The notes under the pieces were generated by a model. That model was not told the DNA's origin. It made no database searches and saw only the letters and a list, made by a program, of their open reading frames with translations. 64,000 bases of DNA. It comes from Treponema sp. (GTDB lineage: Bacteria > Spirochaetota > Spirochaetia > Treponematales > Breznakiellaceae). A program made the translations under genes and the position numbers. The stretch lies in assembly GCA_009777335.1 (NCBI GenBank), contig WRMC01000002.1, positions 1-64,000 on the forward strand, read 5' to 3'. Shown in pieces: positions 1 through 8,004 of this stretch (its first letter is position 1; each line of letters opens with the position of its first letter).

Positions 1-2
1 GG

Positions 3-455
3 TTAAGCAGCTTTTTTGCGACCCCCGCCATAAGCGGTACTGTGCCGGAAGAACAAGCAATCCCTGTTAGCAATGAATCAACCGGCAAAAAGCTTAGCAA
101 GGTTACCATAATCGCCAATCAGAATAAATTTGGCTTGTTAAAGTCTGTTTTTGATCAGTTAGGTATTACAGGTATTACGGTTACCAATGTAATGGGATAT
201 GGTGTACAGCGTGGACATACACATACATATCGAGGCGTACCGCTAGAACAGCCTTTGAGGCCAAAGATTCAAATTGACATTGTCATCAGTAAAGTTCCTG
301 TCCGTACTCTTGTTGAAGCTGTTAAGAAAACATTGTACACTGGCAACATAGGCGATGGTAAAATATTCGTTTATGATGTAGAGAACGTAATCAAGGTTCG
401 TACTTCTGAAGAAGGATACGATGCCTTGCAAGATACTGGCCCAGGCGACGAGTAA
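3..455 (+). CDS. PII signal-transduction domain, probably C-terminal part of an Amt-PII fusion (5' partial)
   Basis: Nitrogen-status sensor of the GlnB/GlnK family, which binds ATP/ADP and 2-oxoglutarate and controls ammonium uptake or nitrogen enzymes. The PII fold starts near KLSKVTIIANQNKF, followed by the T-loop (RGHTHTYRGVPL) and the C-terminal signature TGNIGDGKIFVYDV. The reading frame is open to the window edge with no stop and no ribosome-binding site in front of the only candidate start (GTG at 42), and about 18 residues precede the first beta strand. I therefore infer that this is the tail of a longer protein, most plausibly an ammonium transporter-PII fusion. The second T-loop tyrosine (Tyr51 in E. 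coli GlnB, the uridylylation site) is replaced by leucine, so classical GlnD control is unlikely. A free-standing PII starting at GTG 42 remains possible. Confidence 0.75.
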   Translation, partial: LSSFFATPAISGTVPEEQAIPVSNESTGKKLSKVTIIANQNKFGLLKSVFDQLGITGITVTNVMGYGVQRGHTHTYRGVPLEQPLRPKIQIDIVISKVPVRTLVEAVKKTLYTGNIGDGKIFVYDVENVIKVRTSEEGYDALQDTGPGDE

Positions 456-487
456 ATTAAAGCAATAATTCCACACCGTTTGTATGT

Positions 488-1558
488 TCATGGGTCATGG
501 TTCTGGTTATATTCAGTGACAGTCTCGATGAAAGCTTCGATGTTTTCAAAGGGTACTTCGGGTTCCAGTACATGGGTGGGGGCCAGGAAGAGGCCCCCAC
601 CGCGGCCTACCTTCTCGATCATTTCTCTGCATACTCTGCGCACCTCATCGGCGGTGCCAAAGGGCATGGTTGTTTGGGTCCCAAGGGTTCCCCAAAATGA
701 CAGCTTATCCCCATACAGCTTTTTAATTTCCACCGGATCCATACATTCAGGCTGGACAGGGTTGAGTATCTCTACACCTGCTTCAATTAAGTCGGGTATG
801 ATTCGCTGAAGATTGCCATCGCCGTGGTAAAAGATAAGGATCTCGGGTCTAATGGCTTTGGCTGCATCTATTACCTTTTTTAACCTGGGTTTGATAAAGT
901 GACGGTACTGGGCAGGGCTTATCATCGTATCCAACTGGGTAGAGACGTCATCTCCCAGGCGCAGCACATCGTAACCTGCCGCAGCATAGCGCCGGGCTGT
1001 TTCGCAGCGGATAGTACATATGCGGTCAAGCAAAGCTTCAGCTAGGTCTGGGGCAGTTAACAAATCGATCATAAACTGCTCCATACCTCTGATATACCAT
1101 GATAATTCAAATAAGGTAAATTCCATGGGTGCCACGGCGATTAGGCCGCTGTTTTTTATGTTTTCGACCTTATCCCCTATGGGGTTCCAGTCATAATCCT
1201 TGCCGGGGTCAGGCAATGGATACTCCATTATGTCCCTTAGGGAAGCGGCATGGGTCAGGGGAGAAACCATGTGGGTAAAATGGGCGATGCTGCCAGCCAT
1301 GTGTCCCATGCCCCATTCGGGATTTATGCTAAAACCTTTTTTACCTGCCTGTTCAAAATATTTAGTGAATCTTTCGCCCTTACCTAAAAAACCAGGAGCT
1401 ATAGAGCGGACAGGAAACGAAAAGTAGCTGGCATAATCCTTCTTGCCGGTTCTACGGGAAAATTCTTCATGTAAGGAGGGGCATAATGAAAACTCAAAGG
1501 GAACGTAAGCGGCCGATTCGCGTCTCATGGCTTTAAAAAATCTGTCTCTAATGGACAT
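488..1558 (-). CDS. URO-D family protein (corrinoid methyltransferase-like)
   Basis: 356-residue protein of the uroporphyrinogen decarboxylase (URO-D) superfamily. The MtaA/CmuA-like branch transfers methyl groups between corrinoid proteins and thiols such as coenzyme M. The TIM-barrel signature segments are visible: LRLGDDVSTQLDTMISP, ILIFYHGDGNLQRIIPDL, and near the C-terminus FLAPTHVLEPEVPFEN. No other haem-synthesis gene is nearby, and the sequence is the divergent type common in anaerobes, so haem synthesis is unlikely; the substrate cannot be deduced. I chose the ATG at 1558 (MSIRDRFFKAM) because GGAGG lies seven bases upstream. The frame stays open further 5' but that part overlaps the oppositely oriented lipoprotein gene and has no coding character. 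Confidence 0.85.
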   Translation of the reverse strand: MSIRDRFFKAMRRESAAYVPFEFSLCPSLHEEFSRRTGKKDYASYFSFPVRSIAPGFLGKGERFTKYFEQAGKKGFSINPEWGMGHMAGSIAHFTHMVSPLTHAASLRDIMEYPLPDPGKDYDWNPIGDKVENIKNSGLIAVAPMEFTLFELSWYIRGMEQFMIDLLTAPDLAEALLDRICTIRCETARRYAAAGYDVLRLGDDVSTQLDTMISPAQYRHFIKPRLKKVIDAAKAIRPEILIFYHGDGNLQRIIPDLIEAGVEILNPVQPECMDPVEIKKLYGDKLSFWGTLGTQTTMPFGTADEVRRVCREMIEKVGRGGGLFLAPTHVLEPEVPFENIEAFIETVTEYNQNHDP

Positions 1559-1645
1559 GTCGGGACCTCCATTCTGCTTATTCAGATTATATACTATTAA
1601 TGCAGGTTTATGTGTTATAATAGGGGTAGTACCTTCTGGAGGAAT

Positions 1646-3220
1646 ATGAAGAAGATCTGGGTTTTTAGTTTTGTTTTTGCCTTGGCTCTTGGAGCCTGCG
1701 GGGGCGGAGCTGTCAGCCCGGATCCCATAGTGGCCGACACCGAGGTGGAGGGGACCTTCGCCGTCCGGAGGTTCTGGGCCTGGGACATGGATAATAAGGC
1801 CTACCAAACCGATGCCCGGATGCTGGCCTATAATAGTCGAGTAGAGATCTGGGCTGAGCTGGGCTCGGGGGTAAGTAATGCCCAGGCCATGGCCATAGCC
1901 AGGGAGTACAGACTGGCAATCTACCCACGGATGATGAATACCTTTGGATGGAGGGCCACGGAGAACAGCCCTGATATTATGCAGGTCGCTGATCAAAACG
2001 GAGATAATAATGGAAGATTGACTATCCTCCTCCTTGATACCGGGGGGGCAGCAGGTTACTTCACTGGAGCTAATTTTAGAAGAATAGAAGCAGTTCAAAT
2101 TCTAGCGTCAAATTCAAATAATACGGACATGCTCTATATTGATGTGGCGGGGAATGGTTACCCCATAGGGGAGGTGGGCTTCTACGAGACCATAGCCCAC
2201 GAAATGCAGCATCTGATCAATTTTGTCAGCGGGATTTTGCTTTATCAATGGGGGTTAAGGGGTTCATCTGAGATGGATACCTGGCTCAATGAGACCCTCT
2301 CTGAGGGGGCTCAATATATTTATTCGGGTACCTATAACCAGGATCGAATAAACTGGTATAACCAAGCACCATATAGTAGCAGTGCAAGTATTAGGGATGG
2401 TACCAGGATCATCGAAGGGAATAATTTTTATGTCTGGGGGAACCATCTTAGCACAACAAACCCTTATCCGATCCTGGACGATTACAGTACTGCCTACCTC
2501 TTTGCTCAGTGGTTAAGGATACATGCACAGCCTGATAAAAATAACTGGCCAATCTATCTCAATATTCTCCTTTCGGAACATGCCGGTTACCAGGCAGTGT
2601 TGGATGAGGTTCGTTGGCATAACATGTATGGTGCTGAGGATACCTGGGCTACTGTTCTGGGGGATTGGCTGGCGGCGAATTATATAAAGTCTCCTTCGAG
2701 TCTCCATGGTTACCGTAATCAGATTAACCTAATCCGGCACCACCTTCCTGGAGGCGGGATTACAACCCACAGCCTTTTCCCCGGTGAGGGGGTTTTTAGT
2801 CATGTTACAAATACCTATTCGGTGCCTTCCCCTAATTCTCCTATCAGCTTTCTGGGAATGGGAGCAACGAGTGTAATGTACCCCGGACCGAATCTTATTC
2901 CTCTCAACCGAGCCCTTCTAACCTATAATAGCGATATAAACACAGCCGTAAATGCTTCTCCCACCTCCGGCACCGTCACAGGTCAAAACCCCTCCATCAC
3001 AGGACCCTCCTTCAGCCAGGCGGAACCTTCCTTCGGGCAGGGCGGGCTGAACGACCTGGATGCGGAGGTCATGCTGAGACGTTTGGGGAGGACTCCTCCT
3101 CCGGTGGAGCTGGGGGATGTGATGGTCTTCGATCATGGGACAGCGGGCCAGGGGCGCAGTGCCGCTTCTTCGGCGGCTATGGACCGCTCCCGCTTTGTCC
3201 GGGTCTATGTGGATGAATAG
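1646..3220 (+). CDS. M30-like zinc metallopeptidase lipoprotein
   Basis: 524-residue secreted lipoprotein. The N-terminus MKKIWVFSFVFALALGAC is a signal peptide with the lipobox LGAC. A zinc-peptidase HExxH motif (HEMQH, about residue 185) is followed about 30 residues later by NETLSEGAQY, whose glutamate fits the third zinc ligand. This layout is that of the peptidase M30 (hyicolysin-like) proteins, which are frequent in treponemes and probably degrade proteins at the cell surface. Start at ATG 1646, preceded by CTGGAGGA; the frame extends upstream to 1610 but without a ribosome-binding site. The 3' end overlaps the next gene by eight bases (ATGAATAG), suggesting translational coupling. Confidence 0.85.
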   Translation: MKKIWVFSFVFALALGACGGGAVSPDPIVADTEVEGTFAVRRFWAWDMDNKAYQTDARMLAYNSRVEIWAELGSGVSNAQAMAIAREYRLAIYPRMMNTFGWRATENSPDIMQVADQNGDNNGRLTILLLDTGGAAGYFTGANFRRIEAVQILASNSNNTDMLYIDVAGNGYPIGEVGFYETIAHEMQHLINFVSGILLYQWGLRGSSEMDTWLNETLSEGAQYIYSGTYNQDRINWYNQAPYSSSASIRDGTRIIEGNNFYVWGNHLSTTNPYPILDDYSTAYLFAQWLRIHAQPDKNNWPIYLNILLSEHAGYQAVLDEVRWHNMYGAEDTWATVLGDWLAANYIKSPSSLHGYRNQINLIRHHLPGGGITTHSLFPGEGVFSHVTNTYSVPSPNSPISFLGMGATSVMYPGPNLIPLNRALLTYNSDINTAVNASPTSGTVTGQNPSITGPSFSQAEPSFGQGGLNDLDAEVMLRRLGRTPPPVELGDVMVFDHGTAGQGRSAASSAAMDRSRFVRVYVDE

Positions 3221-3620
3221 GGGTTTCTTCCTCCTCCTGCTCCTGGTGGGTGTTTTGACCCAGGTCCAGGGCTGGGGGAATCGTCAGAGGGCCGTAGTAC
3301 CGGAACCTCCTGCACCGGTGCAGAGTCCGGAGCCCCTCCCTCAGCCGGAAGTCTGGACCCCTATCGAGGTGACGGGGTTGGTGCGGCTGGTGGGGTCCCA
3401 TCCCTTCTATCAGATTGTGGTGTCCGGCCAGGGGGCCGAGTGGATGGTTCCCAACGAAGAGCGGGGGCTCCTCATGGATCTGCAGCACAGGACGGTGACC
3501 CTTAGGGGGGAGGAGCTGATCATGCAGAGTCCCCCTTCGGATAATCCCTATCAGATTCGGCTGACCCTCCGGCACCTTAGGAACATCACGATCCTGGAGG
3601 TTCATCCTCCGGGGCCCTAG
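3213..3620 (+). CDS. Small secreted protein of unknown function
   Basis: 135-residue product starting at ATG 3213, inside the last codons of the peptidase gene. It begins with a hydrophobic signal sequence (MNRGFFLLLLLVGVLTQVQG), then a proline-rich stretch (PEPPAPVQSPEPLPQPE), then about 85 residues of beta-rich sequence (VTGLVRLVGSHPFYQIVV). I do not recognise a family. The overlap with the metallopeptidase gene points to co-expression, and the product may be a periplasmic or outer-membrane partner. A slightly earlier start at 3207 is possible. Confidence 0.65.
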   Translation: MNRGFFLLLLLVGVLTQVQGWGNRQRAVVPEPPAPVQSPEPLPQPEVWTPIEVTGLVRLVGSHPFYQIVVSGQGAEWMVPNEERGLLMDLQHRTVTLRGEELIMQSPPSDNPYQIRLTLRHLRNITILEVHPPGP

Positions 3621-3686
3621 GGTAGGGGCTCCTTGGTTTCCTTCCATATAATAGTATGTTACAATCCCTTACACTTAGGAGGATTT

Positions 3687-3974
3687 ATGGTAAAAGTTAT
3701 CGCCACCAACTATATTAAGGCCGAGCACATTGAAGCGGCCAAGCCCCTGTTCCGGGAAATCCTGGAGGCCACCAACAAGGAAGATGGCTGTCTGGAGTAC
3801 AAGCTCTACGAGAACAAGGATGAACCGGGGCTCTATGTCTTTGTGGAGGAGTGGGAGTCCATGGCCCATCTGGAGGCCCATTTTCAAACCGACCACTTTA
3901 AACGGATAGTGCCCCTTCTGGGGGGTTTTGCGGCCAAGCAGGGGGGCGTTCAGGTCCTGTCGGAATTTAAGTAG
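3687..3974 (+). CDS. Antibiotic biosynthesis monooxygenase (ABM/YgiN-like) domain protein
   Basis: 95-residue single-domain protein of the dimeric alpha/beta-barrel ABM superfamily, which includes the quinol monooxygenase YgiN. Typical features are the opening MVKVIATNYIKAEHIE, the central GCLEYKLYENKDEPGLYVFVEEW (positions about 32-54, where family members carry a conserved W) and HLEAHFQTDHFKRI. The start at 3687 is fixed by AGGAGG eight bases upstream. Probably a small oxygen- or quinone-related enzyme; the substrate is not visible. It is convergent with the RlmB-type gene, whose stop overlaps it by eight bases. Confidence 0.8.
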   Translation: MVKVIATNYIKAEHIEAAKPLFREILEATNKEDGCLEYKLYENKDEPGLYVFVEEWESMAHLEAHFQTDHFKRIVPLLGGFAAKQGGVQVLSEFK

Positions 3975-4737
3975 GGCCTGGTCCGGTTTTTTTAGCGCAG
4001 GGGTTCTGCCTTTGGCGCATCACTTCGTAAAATAAGACCCCCGCAGCCACCGACACGTTAAGGGAATCGATCCGGCCCAGAGAGGGAATGCTGACCAGGG
4101 CGTCGCAGTTTTCTTTCAGGAGCCGGGAGATCCCCGTCCCCTCACCCCCCAGGATGAAGGCGCTCCGGCCGGTAAGATCCTTTCGAACGATGCTCTCCCC
4201 CTCCATGTCGGCCCCGTAGATCCAGAAGCCCGCTTCTTTGAGGGCATCCAGGGCCCGGACCAGGTTGGGGGTTTCGGCCTGCTGGACCCAGGCATGGGCC
4301 CCGGCGGAGGTCTTGGAGATCACGTCCGCGTGCTTGGCTATGCGCCGCTGGCGGCTAATCACCAGGTCTACTCCAAATTGATCGCAGGAACGCAGGATGG
4401 CCCCGTAGTTGTGGGGGTCCGTGATTTCGTCTAACACCGCCACGAGGACATCCTTCTGGCCCCCTTCATCAAGGGAACCCAGGTCCGCCAGAAACTCCTC
4501 GAGGGTGATGTCCCCCTTAAGGCCCGCCTCGTCCAGCTCCAGCACTATGCCCCGGTGGTCCGGAGCCAGGCGGTCCAGCTCGGCGGTTCCCACCCGGTGG
4601 ATCTGTACTTTCTTTTGGTTGGCCAGGGTCTGGATCTCCTTGGCCCGGGGGCCCGGCTTGGCCACAAGAAGGGGGCCGCAGGGCCGGCCCGACCGGATCC
4701 TCTCCTCTATGGCATGAAAGCCCGTCAGGTAGATCAT
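3967..4737 (-). CDS. rlmB: TrmH/RlmB family RNA 2'-O-methyltransferase
   Basis: 256-residue SPOUT methyltransferase. An N-terminal substrate-binding domain (residues 1 to about 75, MIYLTGFHAIEERI) precedes the trefoil-knot domain with motif 1 (LDEITDPHNYGAILRS), motif 2 (FILGGEGTGISRL) and motif 3 (IPSLGRIDSLNVSVAAGVLFYE). RlmB methylates G2251 of 23S rRNA using SAM; assignment to RlmB rather than another TrmH-like enzyme is by domain layout. The ATG at 4737 overlaps the stop of the upstream thioesterase by one base (TAATG), so the two are cotranscribed. The longer frame to 4773 lies inside the thioesterase gene and is rejected. Confidence 0.88.
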   Translation of the reverse strand: MIYLTGFHAIEERIRSGRPCGPLLVAKPGPRAKEIQTLANQKKVQIHRVGTAELDRLAPDHRGIVLELDEAGLKGDITLEEFLADLGSLDEGGQKDVLVAVLDEITDPHNYGAILRSCDQFGVDLVISRQRRIAKHADVISKTSAGAHAWVQQAETPNLVRALDALKEAGFWIYGADMEGESIVRKDLTGRSAFILGGEGTGISRLLKENCDALVSIPSLGRIDSLNVSVAAGVLFYEVMRQRQNPCAKKTGPGPT

Positions 4738-5147
4738 TAATCCCCCTGGGGCTTGAGGCCCGGCAGGTCCCACTGGGGGGGGATCTTGGTGGGCATGCCG
4801 TTTTTATCGACGAAGGCCCAGGTGACCTTGGCTTCTATCAGGAGGTCCTCACCCCGCCAGATCTCCTGGGCGATGATGCCGCTGACGGCCCCTTTTTTAA
4901 TGGACCAGGATTTAATTTCAAGCTGGTCCTCGGGAAAGGCGGGTTTCTTGTAGTCGATTTCGACCCGGGCCACGTAGATGCCGTAGCCGGCCTCCACCAT
5001 GGCCGAATATTCAAAGCCCAGGTCTTTAAGGAACTCCCATCGGGCGTATTCCAGGTAGTTCAGGTAGTTGGCGTTATTTACATGCCCGTAGCTGTCGCAT
5101 TCGTAGGTCCGGACGGTGATATTGCATATACAAACCATGATTTCCAT
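4737..5147 (-). CDS. Acyl-CoA thioesterase, 4HBT hot-dog family (YbgC-like)
   Basis: 136 residues from the ATG at 5147 (MEIMVCICNITVRTYECDS); the ATG at 5138 is an equally possible start. The hot-dog fold thioesterase signature YECDSYGHVNNANYLNYLEY contains the active-site aspartate and the asparagine/tyrosine cluster of the 4-hydroxybenzoyl-CoA thioesterase group. Likely hydrolyses acyl- or aroyl-CoA esters in the cytoplasm. The frame runs upstream to 5258 but that part overlaps the divergent NUDIX gene. The starts of the two divergent genes are only about 20 bases apart. Confidence 0.85.
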   Translation of the reverse strand: MEIMVCICNITVRTYECDSYGHVNNANYLNYLEYARWEFLKDLGFEYSAMVEAGYGIYVARVEIDYKKPAFPEDQLEIKSWSIKKGAVSGIIAQEIWRGEDLLIEAKVTWAFVDKNGMPTKIPPQWDLPGLKPQGD

Positions 5148-5165
5148 TTTATACTGATCGGTATT

Positions 5166-5711
5166 ATGTTTCAATATTGCCCCCGCTGTGCCTCCCGGGA
5201 AATAGGCCTGGAAGGACACCGGTTTAACTGCCCCGCCTGTGGTTTTGTCTATTTTCATAATACCGCCACCGGAACGGGCTGTGTGATCGACACGGGCCAG
5301 GAAGTGGCCCTGCTGGTCCGGGCCAATGAGCCCTCCAAGGGGATGCTGGACCTTCCCGGGGGCTTTGTGGACCCCGGCGAGGGGGTCCTGGAGGGCCTCA
5401 TGCGGGAGCTCCGGGAAGAACTGGCCTGGGAGCCCTCCCTGCCGCCGGGACTCCCCCTGGAAGAGGCCTTCACCCTCTTTGCTTCCTTTCCTAACACCTA
5501 TCCCTACCGGGATGTGGTCTACAATACCTGCGATATGTTCTTTACGATCCTGGTGCCGGACTTTAAAAAGGAGGATCTGCGTCTCGATGCGGGGGAAGTG
5601 GGGGGGATCCTCATGGTGAGGGCCCAGGACATCAATCTAAACGACATGGCCTTTGATTCCACCCGCCGGGCCATGGAAGCCTTTTTATCATATAAAGCGA
5701 GGAGATCCTGA
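5166..5711 (+). CDS. NUDIX hydrolase with N-terminal zinc ribbon
   Basis: 181 residues. A four-cysteine ribbon (CPRC at about 5-8 and CPAC about 17 residues later) leads into a NUDIX domain. The NUDIX box reads GFVDPGEGVLEGLMRELREEL, fitting Gx5Ex7REUxEE with the final Gly-hydrophobic pair changed to Ala-Trp. NudC-type enzymes with such ribbons cleave NADH, NAD-capped RNA or ADP-ribose, but this protein is shorter and the substrate is uncertain. Start at ATG 5166 chosen because the earlier frame runs through the divergent thioesterase gene. Its stop overlaps the next start by one base (TGATG). Confidence 0.85.
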   Translation: MFQYCPRCASREIGLEGHRFNCPACGFVYFHNTATGTGCVIDTGQEVALLVRANEPSKGMLDLPGGFVDPGEGVLEGLMRELREELAWEPSLPPGLPLEEAFTLFASFPNTYPYRDVVYNTCDMFFTILVPDFKKEDLRLDAGEVGGILMVRAQDINLNDMAFDSTRRAMEAFLSYKARRS

Positions 5712-6472
5712 TGGGAAGTACGCAATCAATAACGGTTTTATATAGAAGAAAGTTGATATTTTTAGCCCTTTCTGTAGGGGCTCTTATCCTGGGGACCTCC
5801 TGTGTCTCCGGGGCCAATGCCCGGCTTACCGGGGATAGAACTCCCATAGCCCTGGTTTCGCTGGTGGCCAACGGGGACATCACCTGGAGCGGCGAGGGGC
5901 CCGTGGATGCCGCCCGGCTGGTGGCCTCCCAGCGGCGGACCCTGGAACGGGACAGCGACTTGGCGGTCAATGTCCGCTCGGCCGAACTCATCGACAGTGC
6001 CGAGGCCATCTTTCGGGAGGTATTAGAAACCTCGCTCCTCATCTTTTTGGCGGACCCGGAGGACTACCTTCATACCGAAGCCTACGAAGGGGCCCAGCTT
6101 CACCGGGGACATATAAGGGAAGAGAGGGCAAGCCCCGAGGGCTACAGGATGATAAACCCCCGGGACCGGGACTTCCCCCTGGCCCTGGAGAGGGAAACCG
6201 GCATAGGGCGGGTCATGTTTGTGGAGTTCGAGTTGAGCAAGGCCATGAGTTCCGGCATAGGCCGGACGGGGCAGCTGCGGGCCCAGGTGGATATGACCGT
6301 GGATGTCCTGGATGCTACGGGGCGGTCCCTCTTTCGCCGGAGGCTGAGCGTCCAGAGCAGCGGAAGCATAAGGGTTGCCAGCGGGATTTATTCAAGCTCG
6401 GAGCTCATCATTCTTTTTGAAGATGCCATCTACGACATTAGCTACTATTTTCTTGATATTATCGCACCATAG
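5711..6472 (+). CDS. Lipoprotein of unknown function
   Basis: 253 residues. A positively charged N-terminus (VLYRRKLIF) and a hydrophobic segment end in LGTSC, a spirochaetal lipobox with the modified cysteine near residue 31. The body has mixed alpha/beta character and no motif I recognise; the tail (SSSELIILFEDAIYDISYYF) is hydrophobic-aromatic. Coupled to the NUDIX gene by a one-base overlap and followed nine bases later by gnd, so probably part of the same transcript. Likely anchored in a membrane facing the periplasm. Confidence 0.7.
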   Translation: MGSTQSITVLYRRKLIFLALSVGALILGTSCVSGANARLTGDRTPIALVSLVANGDITWSGEGPVDAARLVASQRRTLERDSDLAVNVRSAELIDSAEAIFREVLETSLLIFLADPEDYLHTEAYEGAQLHRGHIREERASPEGYRMINPRDRDFPLALERETGIGRVMFVEFELSKAMSSGIGRTGQLRAQVDMTVDVLDATGRSLFRRRLSVQSSGSIRVASGIYSSSELIILFEDAIYDISYYFLDIIAP

Positions 6473-6481
6473 GAGTAGGAC

Positions 6482-7945
6482 ATGGCGAAGGCCCAGATAG
6501 GATTGATTGGTCTGGCGGTGATGGGTGAAAACCTGGTTCTCAACATGGAAAGCAAGGGCTTTCAGGTGGCGGTTTATAACCGCACCGCCAGCCGGGTAGA
6601 GGACTTTATCCGGGGCCGGGGGGCGGGGAAAAAGTTCACCGGCTGCAGCAGTTTGGCTGAGCTGGCCCAGGCCCTGGAGCGGCCCCGGAAGGTGATGATG
6701 ATGGTCCGGGCCGGTTCGGCGGTGGACGAAACGATAGCACAGCTTTTGGAAGTCCTCGAGGCCGGGGACATTATCATCGACGGGGGGAACTCCAACTTCG
6801 ATGACAGCATACGCCGCTGTGCCCTGGTGGAGGGGCGGGGGCTCCTCTATGTGGGCACCGGGGTTTCGGGGGGTGAAGAGGGAGCTCTGCTGGGGCCCTC
6901 GATTATGCCCGGGGGCTCCGCAGCAGCCTGGCCCCAGGTGGCGCCCATCTTTACGGCCATCGCCGCCAAGGTGAAGGGCCCCGATGGCAGTGAGGCTCCC
7001 TGCTGCGAGTGGGTGGGCGAGAACGGGGCGGGCCACTTTGTCAAAATGGTTCACAACGGCATAGAGTACGGGGACATGCAGCTTATCTGCGAGTCCTATG
7101 ATCTTATGAAGCGGCTCCTGGGCCTTTCTGCCGAAGAGATGGGGGAGGTCTTTGCCCAGTGGAACCAGGGGGAGCTGGGGAGCTACCTAATCGAGATAAG
7201 CCGGGACATCCTCAAGTTTAAGGATGAGGACGGCAGCCCCCTGGTGGAGAAGATCCTGGACACCGCAGGGCAGAAGGGGACCGGCAAGTGGACGGGGATT
7301 TCGGCCCTGGACCTGGGGGTGCCCCTGACTCTAATTGCCGAAGCGGTCTTTAGCCGCTGTCTGTCGGCGGCCAAGGATGAGCGCCTGGGGGCGGCGGCCA
7401 TGTTTTCCGGCCCCCAGGAAAAGTTCACCGGTGACAGGGGGGCCTTTTTGGAGGACCTGCGCCTGGCCCTTTATGCCTCCAAGGTAATTTCCTATACCCA
7501 GGGCTACCTTCTGATGCGGGAGGCCGCCCGGGAGTACAAGTGGAACTTGAACTACGGGGGCATAGCCCTTATGTGGCGGGGGGGCTGTATCATCCGCTCG
7601 GTCTTTCTGGGAAAAATCAAGGAAGCCTTTGATGCCAAGCCGGACCTTTCCAACCTCCTTTTGGATCCCTTCTTTTCAAAGTTGATTGATGAAGCCCAGG
7701 GCCCCTGGAGGCGGGTGGTCGCTGCGGCGGTGAGCCACGGGATCCCTGTGCCGGCCCTGTCCAGCGCCCTGGCCTACTTTGACGGCTTTAGGAGCGAGCG
7801 GCTGCCGGCCAATCTGCTTCAGGCCCAGCGGGATTACTTTGGGGCCCACACCTACGAGCGGGTGGACAAAAAGCGGGGGGAATTCTTCCACACCAACTGG
7901 ACCGGCCAGGGGGGCAGTACCAGCGCCAGTACCTATAATGTCTAG
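6482..7945 (+). CDS. gnd: 6-phosphogluconate dehydrogenase, decarboxylating
   Basis: 487 residues, the usual length of the long form. Converts 6-phosphogluconate to ribulose 5-phosphate and CO2 with NADP. The Rossmann start is IGLIGLAVMGENLVLNM; the catalytic region carries GTGVSGGEEGALLGPSIMPG and the conserved KMVHNGIEYGDMQLI (catalytic Lys and Asn); the all-helical C-terminal domain ends in the Gly/Ser-rich tail typical of the dimeric enzyme (HTNWTGQGGSTSASTYNV). A GGAGTAGG ribosome-binding site precedes ATG 6482. The PfkB-type sugar kinase follows 59 bases later, consistent with a hexonate/pentose-phosphate role. Confidence 0.97.
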   Translation: MAKAQIGLIGLAVMGENLVLNMESKGFQVAVYNRTASRVEDFIRGRGAGKKFTGCSSLAELAQALERPRKVMMMVRAGSAVDETIAQLLEVLEAGDIIIDGGNSNFDDSIRRCALVEGRGLLYVGTGVSGGEEGALLGPSIMPGGSAAAWPQVAPIFTAIAAKVKGPDGSEAPCCEWVGENGAGHFVKMVHNGIEYGDMQLICESYDLMKRLLGLSAEEMGEVFAQWNQGELGSYLIEISRDILKFKDEDGSPLVEKILDTAGQKGTGKWTGISALDLGVPLTLIAEAVFSRCLSAAKDERLGAAAMFSGPQEKFTGDRGAFLEDLRLALYASKVISYTQGYLLMREAAREYKWNLNYGGIALMWRGGCIIRSVFLGKIKEAFDAKPDLSNLLLDPFFSKLIDEAQGPWRRVVAAAVSHGIPVPALSSALAYFDGFRSERLPANLLQAQRDYFGAHTYERVDKKRGEFFHTNWTGQGGSTSASTYNV

Positions 7946-8004
7946 GCCCTTCGAGGGAAGGGTCATATTGAAGGATTCTACGAACACGACAAAGTGAGGT
8001 GAAT

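Noticed and set aside
488-1558. Haem-pathway uroporphyrinogen decarboxylase
   Set aside because: No other haem gene is nearby and the sequence is of the divergent methyltransferase-like type.
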